Assembly: GCF_029016285.1 (NCBI RefSeq)
Contig: NZ_CP091975.1
Coordinates: 2,232,001-2,296,000 of the forward strand
Direction: 5' to 3'
Length of the DNA stretch: 64,000 bases
Source: Vibrio sp. DW001
Lineage (GTDB): Bacteria; Pseudomonadota; Gammaproteobacteria; Enterobacterales; Vibrionaceae
Part shown: piece by piece, positions 36,820 to 44,787 of the stretch
How the letters are laid out: each line of letters begins with the position of its first letter
How positions within the stretch are numbered: position 1 is the first letter of the stretch
Translations under genes and position numbers: made by a program
The notes under the pieces: model-generated
Told to the model about the DNA's origin: nothing
The model's database searches: none
Seen by the model: only the letters and a program-made list of their open reading frames with translations

Positions 36820-36959
36820 GGTTTAGGACCCCGCCCTACACACTTACGACACATTGATTTTTAAAAATCATCATGTGTAGCCCAGCACACCTAGAATTAT
36901 GGTGGGCTGAGCGGGGCAGCTTCGGCTGGCCGTTTCGTAAGTGGCGGTAGTCCTAACCC
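36820..36959 (+). ncRNA. Multibranched structured element upstream of repeat ORF copy A
   Basis: Outer arms GGGTTTAGGACCCCGCC (from 36820) and GGCGGTAGTCCTAACCC (to 36959) pair with small bulges. A second stem pairs CACTTACGA (36841-36849) with TCGTAAGTG (36935-36943). Inside are three hairpins: TGATTTTTAAAAATCA (36855-36870) extended by ACACAT/ATGTGT, CAGCACACC/GGTGGGCTG, and CAGC-TTCG-GCTG. The result is a cloverleaf-like fold. It may be a leader RNA, a mobile-element end or a recombination site. No known family was recognised. Confidence 0.45.
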
Positions 36960-36986
36960 TGTTCAGTTCACCACCCATAAGCTTAG

Positions 36987-37243
36987 GACCTTTCGGTGGT
37001 GATTCGCTCTATCGCTTACGGAGGCTACTATGCCAAACGCAAATTCAACGCCAAACCTGAACAATACCAAACTCCCTCTACTCGCCCGCGACTATCTGTC
37101 GACGCTTTACGCCACCTGTACGGATAAAAATGAACTAGAGATGAAAACAGTGATTAACTATTTGAATGAGCTGATTACAGAAGATGAACTGCGGAGTGCC
37201 TCGCACCTCTAAATCACGTATTCGTTCCCACGCTAAAGCGTGG
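36987..37243 (+). repeat. Repeat copy A carrying the 60-residue ORF
   Basis: From GACCTTTCGGTGGTGATTCG through the ORF to the TTCCCACGC hairpin, this segment is repeated at 39861-40119 with few differences. The 3' tail recurs at 41701-41750. TCACCACC/GGTGGTGA (36968-37002) forms a hairpin over its 5' edge. Confidence 0.85.
37030..37212 (+). CDS. 60-residue repeat-borne protein, copy A
   Basis: The start follows a good ribosome site (GGAGG, 37020-37024, 5 nt before the ATG). The product starts MPNANSTPNLNNTKLPLLAR and has a helical middle (DYLSTLYATCTDKNELEMKTVINYLNELITEDEL). Copy B at 39904-40086 differs at only a few residues. Most differences are conservative or silent, which suggests selection on the protein. 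A TTCCCACGC-TAAA-GCGTGGGAA hairpin follows the stop, probably a terminator. No family was recognised. Confidence 0.7.
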   Translation: MPNANSTPNLNNTKLPLLARDYLSTLYATCTDKNELEMKTVINYLNELITEDELRSASHL

Positions 37244-37743
37244 GAATAAGAGAGATATGAGTTTGATTGATACCGCCATGTGATCACACGTGTGATTACC
37301 GAACGACTAACAAGGTTTTGCCCCATTATGTTTTACGCTGGCTTTTCTGAGTCGTATCTAAATTGGCGTCTGGTATACTTTTCTTTATGAAAAAAACTCT
37401 AGCTATGTAGCCAAATCTATTAATCCACTACAATCCTCGCACTCCCATATGTCGTCGAATTTATTCTAAAAATTGGCTTGCCTTGTCGAGGGTTCAGTCT
37501 CGTTTTGTCGATAGAAGATTAAATAAGTTATTGTTAATCATAGGATTAGCGCTCGTCTTTCCAAGATAACGAGCATTGTTAAAAGTGATAACGCGCTCGC
37601 TCGTTTTTACGTAAAGACAGAATGCGAAATGTGATATATATACATTATATTTCAGTGATTTATGGTAGCTTGAATGAAAGTTAGGCAAGCAGAAAAACGA
37701 GCAGGCCTGTTGTTAAGAATGTTAGTTTTTTGGGGAGTTTAAA
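37213..37743. other. Non-coding region before the SIR2 cassette
   Basis: It contains the hairpin after copy A (TTCCCACGC/GCGTGGGAA, 37222-37246) and a nearly perfect 20-bp palindrome GTGATCACACGTGTGATTAC at 37280-37299. The stretch after about 37300 has no clear gene. It ends with G-TTAGGC at 37680-37686, a match to the integron core-site consensus GTTRRRY, 57 nt ahead of the SIR2 start. Confidence 0.5.
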
Positions 37744-39023
37744 GTGAAACTTTTTATATTAGGTGCTGGTGCTTCCAAAGCATATGGGGACTCTAAAACA
37801 GGAATAAGAATGCCAATTGCTTGTGATTTTTTTGAAACATATGACAAGCTAGATATACCAAATAATTTATGGGTATTACAGGGGCAAATTCATTTATATA
37901 TTATGAATAAGTACGGTATTGATCCATATACTTATCTTCGTAAAGGTATAGATATAGAAGACTTTCATTCATCTATTGAAGAAGATATACAAATTGAACT
38001 TGCTGCAGGAAACAAAAATGAATCCATGTTTCACCAAATGTCTTATAACGAGTTAATTTATTTATTTTCATTTGTGATTAATGAGATTCAAAATGGACCT
38101 ATTTCAAAGCCTCATTTAAGACTAGCAGAATCAGTTTCTCAAAGTGATGTTATAGCAACATTTAACTGGGATACATTAATTGAACGAGCTCTAGAACACA
38201 CATCAAGTTGGAACGTGAATCAAGGGTATAGCTTCAGCCCTAAATCTGTTTATAGGAACGGTTGGGACGACTCAGATACTAATCCAAACAATGAAATGGT
38301 TCAATTGTTAAAACTTCATGGTTCAACAAATTGGTTAACAATTCATCCAAATATGCTTGATGGTTTTACAACTCTAAATCGATTTGTGAAACCCGAAGAC
38401 GTATATGTATATGAGTCAACAAAGGAGCCTTATCCATGCCACCGAGGGCGTTTTATGGAAGGTTATGGGCGTTTTTCTTATGGGTATTATCCTGTGAATT
38501 TAGACATGGTCGCATATGATCCAGATGGGCAAAAAATTGAATTTGTCAGCCAACCTAAACCACATTTCGAAAAAGGAAAAGCACCTCGAGATGGTGTGCC
38601 GACAATTCCATTGATTATTCCTCCAGTTAAACAAAAGAAATATGATCAATATGGAGAGTTGTTTGGTTCACTTTGGTCTAAAACATCAGAGGCAATTCAA
38701 AAGGCTGACGAGATAATTCTTATTGGCTATTCATTTCCTAAAACAGATATAAAGAGTACTCAGCTTTTTATACAGTCATTTATGAAAAGAGTTAACAAAC
38801 CAAAAATTAAAATATTAGACCCTAATCCTGAAAAAATAGCAGAAAAGTTCATTTATGAATTTGGTTTTACCGAAGCTGAAGTTCAAGTCTATAAAGATTA
38901 CTTTTCTGAAGACTTTGATATTGAAGCGTTAATCAAAAACTAACAAGTTGCTTAAATGGAATAAAAACAGTTGGTTATCGCTTCGCGATTTTAACCAATC
39001 ATTTTTATCCGCTTAGCAAGGCG
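37681..39023 (+). mobile_element. Putative solitary integron gene cassette (SIR2 gene plus attC)
   Basis: The segment runs from a GTTRRRY core (GTTAGGC, cut after G at 37680) through one gene to an attC that ends GCG-TTAC at 39021-39027. A 63-nt leader, one gene and attC starting at the stop codon are the usual layout of a gene cassette. The DNA left of the core (GAATGAAAG) is not an attC end, so insertion at a secondary site is possible. No intI gene is in the window. Confidence 0.55.
37744..38943 (+). CDS. SIR2-domain protein (SIR2-like NAD-binding fold)
   Basis: The 399-residue protein opens with the Rossmann loop LFILGAGASKAYGDS, followed by ATFNWDTLIERAL with N141 and D143, then LLKLHGSTNW with H192 (the catalytic-type His), and IILIGYSFPKTDIKS near the C-terminus. 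This is the order seen in SIR2-like NAD-consuming domains, several of which act in anti-phage defence by depleting NAD. No effector or sensor domain is attached that can be recognised. It is AT-rich and carried in an integron-type cassette next to a phosphorothioation island. Defence is likely but inferred. Confidence 0.75.
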   Translation: MKLFILGAGASKAYGDSKTGIRMPIACDFFETYDKLDIPNNLWVLQGQIHLYIMNKYGIDPYTYLRKGIDIEDFHSSIEEDIQIELAAGNKNESMFHQMSYNELIYLFSFVINEIQNGPISKPHLRLAESVSQSDVIATFNWDTLIERALEHTSSWNVNQGYSFSPKSVYRNGWDDSDTNPNNEMVQLLKLHGSTNWLTIHPNMLDGFTTLNRFVKPEDVYVYESTKEPYPCHRGRFMEGYGRFSYGYYPVNLDMVAYDPDGQKIEFVSQPKPHFEKGKAPRDGVPTIPLIIPPVKQKKYDQYGELFGSLWSKTSEAIQKADEIILIGYSFPKTDIKSTQLFIQSFMKRVNKPKIKILDPNPEKIAEKFIYEFGFTEAEVQVYKDYFSEDFDIEALIKN

Positions 39024-39027
39024 TTAC
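38937..39027 (+). repeat. attC recombination site (VCR-like)
   Basis: The sequence from AACTAACAAG to GGCGTTAC folds on itself. TAAC pairs with GTTA. A 3-nt unpaired spacer follows. TTGCTTAA pairs with TTAGCAA with one extrahelical T. GGAATAAAAA pairs with TTTTTATCC with one extrahelical A, and TTGGTTATCGC pairs with GCGATTTTAACCAA around TTCG. Two boxes with extrahelical bases on one strand are diagnostic of integron attC sites. It starts at the SIR2 stop codon. Confidence 0.8.
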
Positions 39028-39409
39028 TTTTCCATACTTCAGTTAATCAGTTATATCCTAATTTAGTAATATAACTGACTCACATTTGTCTAAAAATGAG
39101 CTTGAAGAGGTGAGCTGCAAACTCGTTTCTGTCCAGAGATGTGCCAGCGCGGTTATCGCTAGCACGTTTCTGCCCCATTTCTGCTTAGAGTAAATATACG
39201 ACTGTACTTTTCGGACGTGCTTTTACCCTACAAAAAGTTTTCCGAATTCAGCTCACCCAGAGTTTATGCTTCATATCGCTGTCTAACTTCTTAGTTTAAC
39301 TACTAAGCTTTTGATTAAAATTGAAATTACAAACAATAGATTGCATCATATGACTGTGAAGTACGGTCAAGAGCCGTATAAAAAGCTATGTGTAACCAGA
39401 GGGAACAGT
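39028..39409. other. Non-coding region between attC and GNAT gene
   Basis: It contains a hairpin GTGCCAGCG/CGCTAGCAC (39141-39165) bracketed by direct repeats CGTTTCTGTCC and CGTTTCTGCCC (39124 and 39165), and a CTTAGT/ACTAAG hairpin near 39290-39307. The coding frame of the acetyltransferase extends upstream to 39311, but that part is not protein-like. Confidence 0.4.
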
Positions 39410-39844
39410 ATGGAAATACAGCTTGTAAGAAGTAGTGACCCCTTATTCGCAGAGTCTTTAACCAAGACTAATATGGCTGCTTACTATCAGGCTCGCGATA
39501 TTATCTGGGATCACAACCAGTTCCTATGTAGTTGGGAAAAGCTGGATAACTATGAAGTTCACTTAGACAACACGCGTGTTGGTGTTCTTCGTTTTAGCTA
39601 TAGTGGCGAGACTACCTTCCTGAGGGACTTTCAGCTTTTACCTGAGTTTCAAGGTAGAGGTGTTGGGTCTGAATCTCTTGAGTTAATTGTTAAACATGCG
39701 CTCAATTGTCAGTCTAATCAGCTAGTTCTACGCGTGTTTAGTGAAAACCCAGCAATCAAACTATATGAGTCCAAAGGCTTTGTTAGAATTTCTGAAGTAA
39801 AAGGGTTAGTTGAAATGGCGCTCCCTTTAAGTTCAAACACATAA
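39410..39844 (+). CDS. GNAT family N-acetyltransferase
   Basis: The 144-residue protein has the GNAT core: strands ending VGVLRFSYSGETTFLRDFQLLPEFQGRGVGSESLEL, with the acetyl-CoA pyrophosphate loop Q-G-R-G-V-G, then LVLRVFSENPAIKLYESKGF. The start at 39410 has AGAGGG 6 nt upstream and gives a normal-length protein. The substrate is unknown. It sits between the attC site and repeat copy B and has no attC of its own. Confidence 0.85.
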   Translation: MEIQLVRSSDPLFAESLTKTNMAAYYQARDIIWDHNQFLCSWEKLDNYEVHLDNTRVGVLRFSYSGETTFLRDFQLLPEFQGRGVGSESLELIVKHALNCQSNQLVLRVFSENPAIKLYESKGFVRISEVKGLVEMALPLSSNT

Positions 39845-39860
39845 GGATTAATATGATTGA

Positions 39861-40119
39861 GACCTTTCGGTGATGATTCGCTCAATCGCTTACGGAGGCA
39901 CCTATGCCAAACGCAAATTCAACGCCAAACCTAAATAACACTACACTCCCCCTACTCGCCCGCGACTACCTTTCGACGCTTTACGCTACCTGCACGGATA
40001 AAAACGAATTAGAGATGAAAACGGTGATTAACTATTTGAATGAGCTGGTTACAGAAGATGAGCTTCGTGGTGCTTCGCGCCTTTAAGTCACGTGTGTATT
40101 CCCACGCGGGGGCGTGGGA
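39861..40119 (+). repeat. Repeat copy B
   Basis: It matches 36987-37243, including the leader GACCTTTCGGTGATGATTCG, the 60-codon ORF and the TTCCCACGC hairpin (CCCACGC-GGGG-GCGTGGG). The multibranched structure found before copy A is absent here. Confidence 0.85.
39904..40086 (+). CDS. 60-residue repeat-borne protein, copy B
   Basis: It is nearly identical to the protein at 37030-37212, with substitutions at positions 14, 49, 56 and 59 (for example K14T and I49V). Many codon differences are synonymous (CTG/CTA, GCC/GCT), which argues for protein-level constraint. The GGAGG ribosome site is conserved. Function unknown. Confidence 0.7.
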   Translation: MPNANSTPNLNNTTLPLLARDYLSTLYATCTDKNELEMKTVINYLNELVTEDELRGASRL

Positions 40120-40143
40120 AGGCAATCTAATTCCCTGTTAAGT

Positions 40144-40365
40144 TTAAAGGCTCATATCAAACTTATTGTTTGGTTTATCACCTTTAAGTATTTGGGGTGA
40201 CATACTCTTGATTTCTGACGGCACGTAAGCCCAATAATCTGGGTAATCGAGCGTTCTTTCTTTAATATGCTTCGGAACAAAGCGGCTCATCTCCATGTTA
40301 ATGTTTTTACGAACCTCGTTCTCTTGCAGTAACTTAACGACCTGAAGAGGTCTACACTTTCTTAC
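40144..40365 (-). pseudogene. C-terminal remnant of an unidentified gene
   Basis: The reverse strand encodes about 73 residues of protein-like sequence (VVKLLQENEVRKNINMEMSR then FVPKHIKERTLDYPDYWAYV and a lysine-rich tail) ending at a TAA at 40144. An in-frame TAG at 40366-40368 closes it upstream, and no start codon or ribosome site precedes the conserved-looking part. A stem-loop spans the truncation point. The parent family was not recognised. Confidence 0.5.
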
Positions 40366-40389
40366 CTATAGGGTAATTTATTGTAGACC
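40349..40389. repeat. Nested stem-loop at the gene-remnant boundary
   Basis: GGTCTACA (40349-40356) and TGTAGACC (40382-40389) are perfect inverse copies. Inside them TTACC and GGTAA pair around TATAG. The element overlaps the 5' limit of the gene remnant, suggesting a recombination junction or terminator. Confidence 0.55.
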
Positions 40390-40632
40390 ACTCTCTACTG
40401 GTTTTCCTACGATAAACAACCACCCGTGACTAGACCTTGCAATGAAATGAAGGGGTACTGATCTTGAGTGAGAATGAGAGATTACCGTTAGCTTTTTATA
40501 GTGTCTGTTCGCGACGAATTTTCGTATCAAGTCGAAAGAGCATTTTTTGACATAAATAGTACATAGTTCATTCACTCACTCGCGGTATGATATTATTTAC
40601 GCACAAGGAATGCTCAATAGATGGAGTTCTAT

Positions 40633-41628
40633 ATGTTTAAAAATCAATTAACGGTGTTACTTACCGCTTGCTTATGTGTTTTATCTTTTATTGCTCAATC
40701 CGCCAGTTTTGATACGGTTGTTTTAGGCAATAAAGGGGGAATACAAGATGGTAACTTAACGGCTTTTTTAATTAAAAGTGAACAAGATTCTAATTTTGTC
40801 ATGCTTGATTCAGGAACGGTTGTTAATGGATTGATTGTTGCAGAGAAACAAGGCGCATTTGATCACGTTGCTTTGTCAGATAATTCACCTTATACCAAAG
40901 TGGGTTATATTTTAAATGAAAAGATTAAAGGTTATTTAATTAGTCATGCGCATTTAGATCATGTAGCAGGTTTGATTATCTCCTCACCAGATGACAGTAA
41001 AAAACCTATTTACGCATTAGAAAAAACCAATCAAGATCTGATGGATAATTATTTTAACTGGTCAGCATGGCCTAACTTTGCCAACAAAGGACGTGGTTTT
41101 AAGCTTAATAAATACAATTATGTTGACCTAAATCCTACTCAATGGAGCACAATTTCAAACACAACAATGCGTGTTATGGCATTGCCTCTTTCTCATTCTG
41201 GTGGTCAGTCTACCGTATTTATTTTAAAAAATAATAAAGATGATGTGTTTGCTTACTTCGGTGATACGGGTCCAGATGAAATCGAAAAAAGCTCGGCATT
41301 GCATAGTGCTTGGTCAACATTGGCACCTTTTATTGAGCAAGGTAAATTAAAAGGCATTGTCATTGAGGTTTCTTTCACTAATGAAACACCTGATAAACTT
41401 TTATTTGGCCATTTAACACCAAACTGGCTGATAAAAGAATTAACAGTATTAGAAGAGATGAATGGTACTGGTTCATTAGAAGGGTTAGATGTGGTTATAA
41501 GCCACATTAAATACAGCTTAAAAAATGTCGAAGACCCTAAAGTTATCATTCAAAAACAGTTAGCCGATAAAAACAAATTAGGTGTTAATTTTATCTTCCC
41601 TGAGCAAGGTGACTCATTGCAGTTTTAA
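40633..41628 (+). CDS. cpdP: Periplasmic class II cyclic-nucleotide phosphodiesterase (CpdP-like)
   Basis: The 331-residue protein has an N-terminal signal peptide (FKNQLTVLLTACLCVLSFIA then QSA as a likely cleavage site). The class II phosphodiesterase signature SHAHLDHVAG has H105, H107, D109 and H110 binding metals in a metallo-beta-lactamase fold. ALPLSHSGGQSTVFIL and YFGDTGPDEIE are further family segments. Vibrio fischeri CpdP, of the same size, hydrolyses cAMP in the periplasm. The ATG at 40633 has GGAG 6 nt upstream. ATG at 40621 would add four residues. It is flanked by repeat copies B and C. Confidence 0.85.
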   Translation: MFKNQLTVLLTACLCVLSFIAQSASFDTVVLGNKGGIQDGNLTAFLIKSEQDSNFVMLDSGTVVNGLIVAEKQGAFDHVALSDNSPYTKVGYILNEKIKGYLISHAHLDHVAGLIISSPDDSKKPIYALEKTNQDLMDNYFNWSAWPNFANKGRGFKLNKYNYVDLNPTQWSTISNTTMRVMALPLSHSGGQSTVFILKNNKDDVFAYFGDTGPDEIEKSSALHSAWSTLAPFIEQGKLKGIVIEVSFTNETPDKLLFGHLTPNWLIKELTVLEEMNGTGSLEGLDVVISHIKYSLKNVEDPKVIIQKQLADKNKLGVNFIFPEQGDSLQF

Positions 41629-41700
41629 CATAAGCGGTTGCTTATATCTGTTAATGCCCTTCTTGCATTTACAGTCAGGCTAATTTTAGCGTTATACCTT

Positions 41701-41750
41701 GCACCTCTCAATCACGTATTTGTTCCCACACTAGAGCGTGGGAACGAGAA
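41701..41750 (+). repeat. Repeat copy C (3' tail only)
   Basis: GCACCTCTCAATCACGTATT followed by GTTCCCACACTAGAGCGTGG matches the end of copy A from the last codons of the 60-codon ORF through the hairpin. The rest of the repeat is missing. It follows the phosphodiesterase gene. Confidence 0.75.
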
Positions 41751-41795
41751 ATAAGGTCGACATTTATCTTGTTTGTATAAACGCAGATTAGCTGG

Positions 41796-42656
41796 CTAAA
41801 CCATAAATTGCATAGTCACTTCGGCCGTTTCAGTTACCGCCTTTGAATACTGCTCGTACTCATCCACCAGCTGGTTAATTAGAATATCTATCAGAAGTAA
41901 CGCGCTCACTTTTGAGGCAAATGATCCGCCAGTTAACGGTCCTTCTGGACGAGCCGCAACTAATACCTCGTCTGAATTTGCTGAAAGTGGGCTGTGGCGA
42001 ATGTTCGTTAAACTAACCACGGGAACCTGTTGGCTTTGCGCTTTCTTGGCGGTATAAACAACATCTTTAGTAGAACCTGAACTTGATATTACAAACCACA
42101 TATCGCCTTGCTTAGACGTAACTGAGCGCATGGCAGCAATGTGTGTATCTTCAAATATTATTGAACATTTACCAATACGTGTTAAACGGTAAGAAAGGTA
42201 GTGACCTACCACACTAGAGGCTCCTACACCCACACAATAAATATTATTAGACTCATGGATTAATTTACAGATGCGCTGAACCTGCGTTCTATCAATTAAA
42301 TCACTGGTATCCTGCAAGCTAGTCATCGCATTTTTAGTGGCAACATGAATCAAATCACTATTCTCACTACGTTTTGTCTTCTTTTGATGAGCTTGTGGCT
42401 GATTAATCTCAATCGCTAATGCCATTCGAAAATCAGAATACCCTTTAAACCCTAGATCTCTGCATAGGCGAATGACCGTCGCTTCACTCGTTGCCGTTTC
42501 TCTCGCAAGTACAGTAATCGTAAAATACTGAACACTATCAGAGTTTGACAAAATAAAGTTGGCAACATTCTTGAGCTTGGGACTGTAGTCGTCAATGTTA
42601 TAACGCAGTCGAGTGAGCATGTTAGTTTGAATAGGCGTGTTCATGATGGATTTCAT
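41796..42656 (-). CDS. MurR/RpiR family transcriptional regulator
   Basis: The 286-residue protein has an N-terminal HTH_6 domain (KLKNVANFILSNSDSVQYFT, then TSEATVIRLCRDLGFKGYSDFR). A C-terminal SIS sugar-phosphate-binding domain (IYCVGVGASSVVGHYLSYRL, DMWFVISSSGSTKDVVYTAKK) follows. The ligand is probably the phosphosugar made by the PTS transporter encoded just upstream. The two genes are separated by a terminator at 42707-42728, so it is transcribed separately or by read-through. Confidence 0.9.
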   Translation of the reverse strand: MKSIMNTPIQTNMLTRLRYNIDDYSPKLKNVANFILSNSDSVQYFTITVLARETATSEATVIRLCRDLGFKGYSDFRMALAIEINQPQAHQKKTKRSENSDLIHVATKNAMTSLQDTSDLIDRTQVQRICKLIHESNNIYCVGVGASSVVGHYLSYRLTRIGKCSIIFEDTHIAAMRSVTSKQGDMWFVISSSGSTKDVVYTAKKAQSQQVPVVSLTNIRHSPLSANSDEVLVAARPEGPLTGGSFASKVSALLLIDILINQLVDEYEQYSKAVTETAEVTMQFMV

Positions 42657-42706
42657 TCTATTTTCTTTCGCTACGAGTATAACTCAAGTCGCGACGAAAA
42701 AAACAA

Positions 42707-42728
42707 GAACCCAACTGACGTTGGGTTC
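42707..42728 (-). terminator. Terminator after the PTS gene
   Basis: GAACCCAAC and GTTGGGTTC form a perfect 9-bp stem around a 4-nt loop. On the minus strand a run of T residues follows (TTGTTTTTTT), as in a rho-independent terminator. Confidence 0.85.
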
Positions 42729-42744
42729 AATTATTTATAAGTTG

Positions 42745-44352
42745 CTATAGATTATACTTTTCTATGATTTGATTCTTATAGGTTTCAGCTTGGGTGCCGT
42801 ATATTATTTGAATGCCGTCACCAGAACGAATCACTCCTTTTGCATTCAATGATTTCCAAACATCATCATCCGTTACTAATGTGCTGTCTATTACTCTGAC
42901 ACGCAAGCGTGTAATACACGCATCTAACGTTGAGATATTCTCTACACCGCCTAGGTTTGTCACTATATCGTCGATTAAACCGGAGTCTTTACCATTATAA
43001 TCTTTGCGAGTGTAAAGCTTGTTGTCCGAGTCATTACGACCTGGTGTTGAATAATTAAATTTACGGATCATAAAGCTAAACACATAATAATAAACCACAG
43101 CGTAAACTGGCCCTAAGATCAGTATCCATTGATACGATGTTTTCGCTGTACCTTGTAATAGGCCGAAGAACGTAAAGTCGATAATACCGCGAGAGAACGT
43201 TATACCAACCGCCACATCAAGCATATGCATTAGCATATATGCCACACCTTCAAGTACCGCATGAATGGCATAAAGTGCTGGTGCAACAAACAGAAAAGTA
43301 AACTCTAAAGGCTCTGTGATCCCCGTTAAGAATGAAGTAAGCGCGGCTGAAATCAAAATGCCTTTTACTTTCGCTTTGTTCTTATCATCCGCACAGCGGT
43401 ACATAGCTAAAGCGGCGGCGGGCAGACCAAACATCATTGGCAAGAAGCCGCCGGTCATTGTGCGTGTCGCTTCTGAACTAAAATGAACAGTGGTTGGATC
43501 AGCGAGTTGAGCGAAGAAAATTTTCTGTCCCCCAGAGACGAATTCACCCGCGACTTCTTGAACACCGCCAAGCTCGGTATACCAAAATAATGGGTATATA
43601 GCATGGTGGAGTCCAAATACATTCAGCAATCTCATTAACGAACCATAGAAGAAAGTACCTATATATCCCATAGCAGAGAATGCTTCACCTGCGAATATAA
43701 TAGATTTAAAAATGGGTGGCCAAATAAAAGGAAAAAAGAAGGCGAGAGGAATAAAGAGCAACATGGTCATCACTGGTACAAAACGGTTACCACTGAAGAA
43801 AGCTAAATAATCAGGCAGAGCGACATTCGAGAAACGATTGGTAATAAACGCAGACAATAAACCACATACGATACCACCAAATACACCCGTTTGAAGTGTG
43901 AAAATACCCAGTTCTTTAGTGTACAGTGATGTTAAACCAACCGCTCCGTCGGGGCTTGCGCCTGATGCAATAAGCGCATCAACGGTTGTTGTTTCAGGTG
44001 TAAGGCCTTGAAAGCCCAACAACGTACCGATGACGGTATGAAATAGAAGAAAACCTAATACCGCCGATAACGCGGCGGTTTCTTTATTTTTATTCGCCAT
44101 ACCTATTGCCACGCCAACAGCAAATAAAAGCGGTAAGTTTGCAAATACAAATAAACCCGATTTAAAACACAACACTAAGAACTGGTTGGTCACGGTTCCT
44201 GGGGCTAAGAAGGTTAGATTATACGTTTCGATGAGTGGTCCACTGGTAAAAGCACCACCAACACCGAGCAAAATCCCCGCGATGGGGAGAACGGCAATAG
44301 GCAGCATGAATGCCCTACCGATTTGTTGAAGTACTGAAAAAATGTTGTTCAT
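42745..44352 (-). CDS. PTS glucose/maltose-type EIICB permease
   Basis: The 535-residue protein has an EIIC channel of about ten helices starting FSVLQQIGRAFMLPIAVLPI, with the family segment GITEPLEFTFLFVAP near residue 345. A C-terminal EIIB domain carries its phospho-cysteine at residue 479 (DACITRLRV). The arrangement is like PtsG, MalX and GlvCB, which import glucose or alpha-glucosides. There is no EIIA in the window, so a general EIIA-Glc is probably used. It is paired with an RpiR regulator and its promoter region has palindromes of RpiR type. Confidence 0.9.
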   Translation of the reverse strand: MNNIFSVLQQIGRAFMLPIAVLPIAGILLGVGGAFTSGPLIETYNLTFLAPGTVTNQFLVLCFKSGLFVFANLPLLFAVGVAIGMANKNKETAALSAVLGFLLFHTVIGTLLGFQGLTPETTTVDALIASGASPDGAVGLTSLYTKELGIFTLQTGVFGGIVCGLLSAFITNRFSNVALPDYLAFFSGNRFVPVMTMLLFIPLAFFFPFIWPPIFKSIIFAGEAFSAMGYIGTFFYGSLMRLLNVFGLHHAIYPLFWYTELGGVQEVAGEFVSGGQKIFFAQLADPTTVHFSSEATRTMTGGFLPMMFGLPAAALAMYRCADDKNKAKVKGILISAALTSFLTGITEPLEFTFLFVAPALYAIHAVLEGVAYMLMHMLDVAVGITFSRGIIDFTFFGLLQGTAKTSYQWILILGPVYAVVYYYVFSFMIRKFNYSTPGRNDSDNKLYTRKDYNGKDSGLIDDIVTNLGGVENISTLDACITRLRVRVIDSTLVTDDDVWKSLNAKGVIRSGDGIQIIYGTQAETYKNQIIEKYNL

Positions 44353-44441
44353 ACATCCTCCGTTAAATTATTGTTATAAAAGATATTTTATTTCTTTTGA
44401 TGAGTAAAAATATTCATTGGCTCGTCTTGATACTAGACGCA

Positions 44442-44501
44442 TGAAGATTTTCTTCAAATGAAATGGAGAAAATATGTGATCTATATTGAAAATTATTTTC
44501 A
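44442..44501. promoter_or_regulatory. RpiR-type palindromes upstream of the PTS gene
   Basis: TGAAAATTATTTTCA (44487-44501) is a perfect palindrome. TGAAGATTTTCTTCA (44442-44456) is nearly so. Both lie about 90-150 nt ahead of the PTS start. TGAAA...TTTCA symmetry is usual for RpiR-family operators, making them likely targets of the adjacent regulator. The remaining non-coding DNA up to 44787 showed no further feature. Confidence 0.5.
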
Positions 44502-44787
44502 TAGTGAATGAAACATATCTTCATAAATGTGACCAGTTCATCACCATTGGCGTACATAGCAATAACCATATTGAGATGCGAGCAATTTTGTTCTCTCTAT
44601 TCAACAAGTACAAGGGACGGTATTAAACAACACAGAAATTACCGCTATGTTGACTAAGGCAGTTTAAAGCAAGGGTGTATTTAGCTTAAGAACAGACAAA
44701 CTCTCAAGCTATTGATTTACTGGCTTATACGCACCTAATCTCTTACTATAACTCTGGTAGCATTATTGATTGCATATAAGGGATAAG

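Noticed and set aside
36714..36857. 47-codon ORF upstream of the structured element
   Set aside because: Poor ribosome site, no recognisable family, and its second half is explained by the base-paired structure.
36820..36959. tRNA or tmRNA gene
   Set aside because: The cloverleaf-like fold lacks the T-loop GGTTCRANYC consensus, an anticodon arm of normal size and a CCA-type 3' end, and the arms are too long.
37494..37688. 64-codon ORF on the minus strand before the SIR2 cassette
   Set aside because: It crosses the probable cassette boundary and has no ribosome site or protein-like pattern.
41629..41700. Second attC site after the cpdP gene
   Set aside because: AACATAAGC and GCGTTATAC hint at core sites, but the arms between them do not pair in the two-box pattern seen at 38937-39027. 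The ATAAGCGGTTGCTTAT part is a simple hairpin.
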